The notes under the pieces: model-generated
Database searches by the model: none
What the model saw: only the letters and a program-made list of their open reading frames with translations
Told to the model about the DNA's origin: nothing
Shown here: positions 61,201 to 64,000 of the stretch, one piece after another
Position numbering within the stretch: position 1 is the stretch's first letter
Layout: every line of letters starts with the position of its first letter
Program-made: the position numbers and the translations under genes
Assembly (NCBI RefSeq): GCF_037975245.1
Contig: NC_092575.1
Span: 2,733,001-2,797,000, forward strand
DNA from: Apostichopus japonicus
Taxonomy: Eukaryota; Echinodermata; Holothuroidea; Aspidochirotida; Stichopodidae
Reading direction: 5' to 3'
Length of the DNA: 64,000 bases

Positions 61201-61716
61201 ATTATACGTGGGTTTAGATTTTAAACTGAAAGATCTTTTTTCTTATCTATTACATCGATCAACTTTATCACTCTTTCTGTCTTCTTTTCTTGATTTTCCT
61301 TTCAGTTGAGAATCCTGACCATTGTGATTTCATTAAACTAAGGAGCATGCTCATGTAAGTTTGAAGGTCCAGAATTACCCCCTTGCCATCCCTCTTTCAT
61401 CTTTGTCCAAACCATATCCTGATCGGGACACAGCAGATTCTTAATTTCTTTAAATATAAAAATGAAATGTTTCTTTCTAAAAACTAGATTTGTGAAAGTT
61501 TTTTTTTAACAGTTTTTACCATAAATATCATTTAAGATAAGATTACAAATAGTCAAAAGTCAAGAGAAATCCTCCTAAATTTTTTATCTTGATAATATTT
61601 TTTTATTCTCCATCTTTGATCAGCACACACATGCAAGATCTCCAGGAGGTCACACACGAGGTCCACTACGAAAACTTCCGCTCACAGAACTTCACCAAAT
61701 CGGGTAAAAGCGAGAG
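52231..61716 (+). CDS. septin of the SEPT2 group, ten exons seen, C-terminus not found
   Basis: Exons: 52231-52266, 52710-52815, 55658-55744, 56829-56952, 58588-58722, 59475-59592, 60342-60443, 60818-60914, 61306-61354, 61624-61716. All are GT-AG and in phase; 947 nt give about 315 residues of an expected 350-370. Septins are GTP-binding proteins that polymerise into filaments at membranes and the cytokinetic furrow. Visible: [14 protein letters not shown], polybasic [13 protein letters not shown]-loop GESGLGKST (48-56), switch DTPGYGD (104-110), G4 AKSD (185-188), [11 protein letters not shown], and the septin-unique region with [13 protein letters not shown]. Close similarity to SEPT2/4/5 is evident; which paralogue is not decidable. 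Exon 10 ends in NFTKSGKSE, unlike human. The terminal coiled-coil exon is missing; an acceptor at 63979 (TTTACAG) is a candidate for the next exon in matching phase. Confidence 0.95.
54000..54605 (+). repeat. two direct copies of a segment of about 180 bp in septin intron 2
   Basis: The stretches at about 54010-54205 and 54435-54600 share CATTGCTGTGGGAAATACTT / CGTTGCTATGGAAAGTCCTT, TTTCTGTC, GTTTCACTTTACT, TTGTGTG(C/T), and GTAATTTGGAGTACT / GTGATTTGGAGTACT in order. A C run (54284-54302) lies between them. Confidence 0.65.
55145..55285 (+). repeat. repeat shared with 57818-57972, in septin intron 2
   Basis: Both segments contain CTTGTTGAGTCGGTAAAGGG, GTGATTTACTTCAGGGGTGA and CTCGTTCCTCCGACGTCACT in the same order, about 125 bp each at high identity. 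Copies sit in septin introns 2 and 4 in the same orientation. Confidence 0.85.
57818..57972 (+). repeat. repeat shared with 55145-55285, in septin intron 4
   Basis: Second copy of the segment at 55145-55285, beginning after a TTTGACAAGCC phrase (TTTAACAAGCC in the other copy) and ending in TCCGACGTCACTACAT. Identity is high across about 125 bp. Confidence 0.85.
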
Positions 61717-64000
61717 GTAAGGTCAGAGGTGTGTCGTAGAGTGATCCTTTCTGATCAAGAACCAGTCACATGTCGTCGTGGAGGATGCATGCAGATGGTG
61801 TGGCTGGGGTGTAGTTTTGCATGAAGTATCTTGCAGTTTCACATATAGAATATTCCCTCCCCTCATACCAAATCAATCTCATCCCTTCCCCGTCCCCACA
61901 ATTCCCTTCTCATCCCTTCCCTCTCCATCCCTTCTCTTCCCATCCTTTCCCTTCTCATCCCTTCTCATCTCATCCCTTCCCATCCTTTCTCATCCCTTCT
62001 CATCCCTTCCCTTCTCTTCCCATCCCTTCTCATCCCATCCCTTCCTTTCCCTTCTCACCCTTCCCATCCCTTCTCTTCCCATCCCTTCCCTTCTCATCCC
62101 TTCCCATCTCTTCCCTTCCCATCCCTTCTCATCCCTGCCCTTCTCATCCCTTCCCTCCTCATCCCTCCCAATCCCTTCTCATCCCTTCTCATCCCTTCTC
62201 ATCCCTTCCCTTCTCTTCCCATCCCTTCTCATCCCATCCCTTCCTTTCCCTTCTCACCCTTCCCATCCCTTCTCTTCTCATCCCTTCCCATCTCATCCCT
62301 TCCCATCCCTTCCCTCCCCTTCCCTCCTCATCCCTCCCCATCCCTTCTCATCCCATCCCTTCTCACCCCTTCCCATCCCTTCCCATCCTTCCCCTTCACC
62401 TGCCTCCCTAACCATTCCTCTGTCTTCATACTGTGCTGTCTCAAAAGGGTTCACCTGTCTTTAGCGTTTATCCATATTCATAAATTTGTCAAAGGTTTTA
62501 TTAGAAATTTAAATTAGAGTACACACCTGAACCCTAATTCGAAGCGGGTAGGAGGGATTAAAAATATTTCTCAAATAAACAGCTAGGCTATTAAGTATTT
62601 TATATACCCTCGACTGGGAACACCCTTGCCTCACCGTCCAGTCCACATGTCTTGTCCCTGTGTACTCTCTGACCACTCAATCATCGTTGACCTAACTGTA
62701 GTTGTCGATGATGGTCCCCATGAACATTCCATATAAGCGAAATTTCCTCTTCGAGGATTCTTATGTGAGTGTCAGTGTTGCTACATCATCAATCTAGTCT
62801 GTTGTTTTAGACTAGTCTAATCACAGAACCTTGACAAAGGATGTAATTAAGTTAACCAAGATGGCAATGGGTGAAAATGCTTCAACAATTTGTGTCAAAA
62901 AGATATTCTTTGTAAAAGAAAAGAACCTCAAAAGAACAACACAGCAAACAAAATATACTTTAGCAAAACCCGAAATTTTGAATGAATACAAGCTTTGGAC
63001 AAGGAATCAGAAAGTCGTTTGACTTTCTTCTAGGCGAATTGTAACTTGTATGATTGGGGAGGGTGGGAGGGTGAGGGCAGGTAGCAGAAGTAATAAGAGA
63101 AACAATTATGTGATGGTGTGTAAAAAGAACCTCACATTTATAAAGTTTGTTAGAAAACTTTCAGACTTGTTGGTAAGTAAGTGACTTTCATGTTAACGGT
63201 AAGTACTCTGTGTAGGTTTGGACTGTTTGCACAGCATCCTGTCTTCCTCCCACATAGTCGTAGTTGCGCAATCTTATTGCATAAATCAACTTATTTGCAC
63301 TGCTTCTGTTCTGCTTCATAAGCCTGTTAGGAACTGACAGGGACTTTCTCAGTGATGGGTATCAAAAGTGAAACACTTATTATTACTCTCAACCATGATG
63401 GTATCAATAGAAAAGGAAATATTCTCGCAAATTTCTTTCAATAAATTGCTCTCCGATTCTCTCAAGTTTTGCAATGTCATCATGCAAATTTCATTGAAAG
63501 ATAAAACGTTTGAATACTGATCAGAAAGAGGACAAATCGTGTGTCCACGATACAACTGTTATGACCATCGTGCAATTACCAACTGTTGCTATGAAATATG
63601 CTAGAACCTTTGAAATATGAAGTTATTTATTTTTTGGTATGGATGTCACAGCAGACTATTAAAACTAGGAAAATAATAGTAGTAATCGGGTGGTTACTTT
63701 TACGAATCAGTTCGACATCAAAATTAAGCCTATCACACTTTCATATAGAAGCCTTTGATGGCCTAGACTTCTCTTCTTTTTTTTAAGAGTATAAGAATCT
63801 GAACTGTTTCATAAAACATTTTGACAGCTTATTTTGCCCTCTTGCTGTTTACATCTAGTTAAGAAATTCAACCTGCTACAAAAAAGTCAAATTTCCAATC
63901 AATCATTGTAAACCAATTCACATATCCTTTTTACCTTTGACTTAAATACAGCATAGGATAAAAATGCTTTTCTTTACAGACATCTTTGCCAATTTGGTTT
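61717..64000. other. septin 3' region: simple repeat, then DNA without recognised exon
   Basis: After the last septin exon comes the pyrimidine minisatellite (61850-62400), then AT-rich DNA with short ORFs. No exon encoding a septin coiled coil was recognised; a possible acceptor is at 63979 near the window edge. Confidence 0.4.
61850..62400 (+). repeat. pyrimidine-rich CATCCCTTCT/CATCCCTTCC minisatellite
   Basis: About 50 copies of 5- and 10-bp words (TCCCT, CATCCCTTCTCATCCCTTCC) make an almost pure pyrimidine strand. Longer internal duplications exist: the same block of about 85 bp occurs at roughly 62004-62090 and 62198-62280. The 228- and 196-codon ORFs (Ser/His/Pro/Phe) over it are artefacts. 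It follows septin exon 10 by about 130 bp. Confidence 0.92.

Noticed and set aside
61778-62464. Plus-strand ORFs of 228 and 196 codons rich in Ser, His, Pro and Phe
   Set aside because: Two overlapping frames are open over a CATCCCTTCT minisatellite; this is a repeat artefact.

Overview
This is eukaryotic nuclear DNA: genes are split by GT-AG introns, intergenic space is AT-rich, and short non-autonomous transposons, tRNA-derived SINEs, minisatellites and poly-G/poly-C runs are everywhere. The gene content (AidB/ACDH-11-type acyl-CoA dehydrogenase, BolA2, a septin of the SEPT2 group) together with this repeat style suggests a marine invertebrate deuterostome, most likely an echinoderm such as a sea cucumber. 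The lineage is an inference; the sequence alone does not prove it.

Layout. 1-9.2 kb has no supported gene. It is a patchwork of small DNA transposons, several with exact target-site duplications (TSDs), plus a decayed Ty3/gypsy fragment. 9.28-10.25 kb is an inverted, partly decayed copy of the last two exons of the dehydrogenase gene. 11.49-11.68 kb is an unusual insertion whose 5' end is the start of U2 snRNA. 14.69-15.07 kb is a tRNA-derived SINE. 18.0-38.0 kb is one complete 11-exon gene on the minus strand for a 597-residue acyl-CoA dehydrogenase. Its introns hold tandem repeats, a TTAA-flanked MITE, a hAT MITE, a SINE, a 1-kb GA-rich tract and an unidentified 133-codon ORF. 39.1-41.7 kb holds a weak four-exon minus-strand gene model, head-to-head with a complete three-exon BOLA2 gene (42.6-44.5 kb, plus strand). 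45.9-46.8 kb is a degenerate tandem array. 52.2-61.7 kb is a plus-strand septin gene with ten recognised exons; its C-terminal end lies beyond the last exon seen. A second possible first exon for it lies at 47.86-48.02 kb.

The three recognised genes are ordinary housekeeping genes with no evident shared pathway: acyl-CoA oxidation, cytosolic iron-sulfur trafficking and the septin cytoskeleton. The more unusual content is in the mobile DNA: a U2-headed retroposon beside an array built from its own target sequence, non-autonomous DNA elements whose ends differ but which share one internal module, a transposon nested in a transposon, and the inverted dehydrogenase pseudogene.
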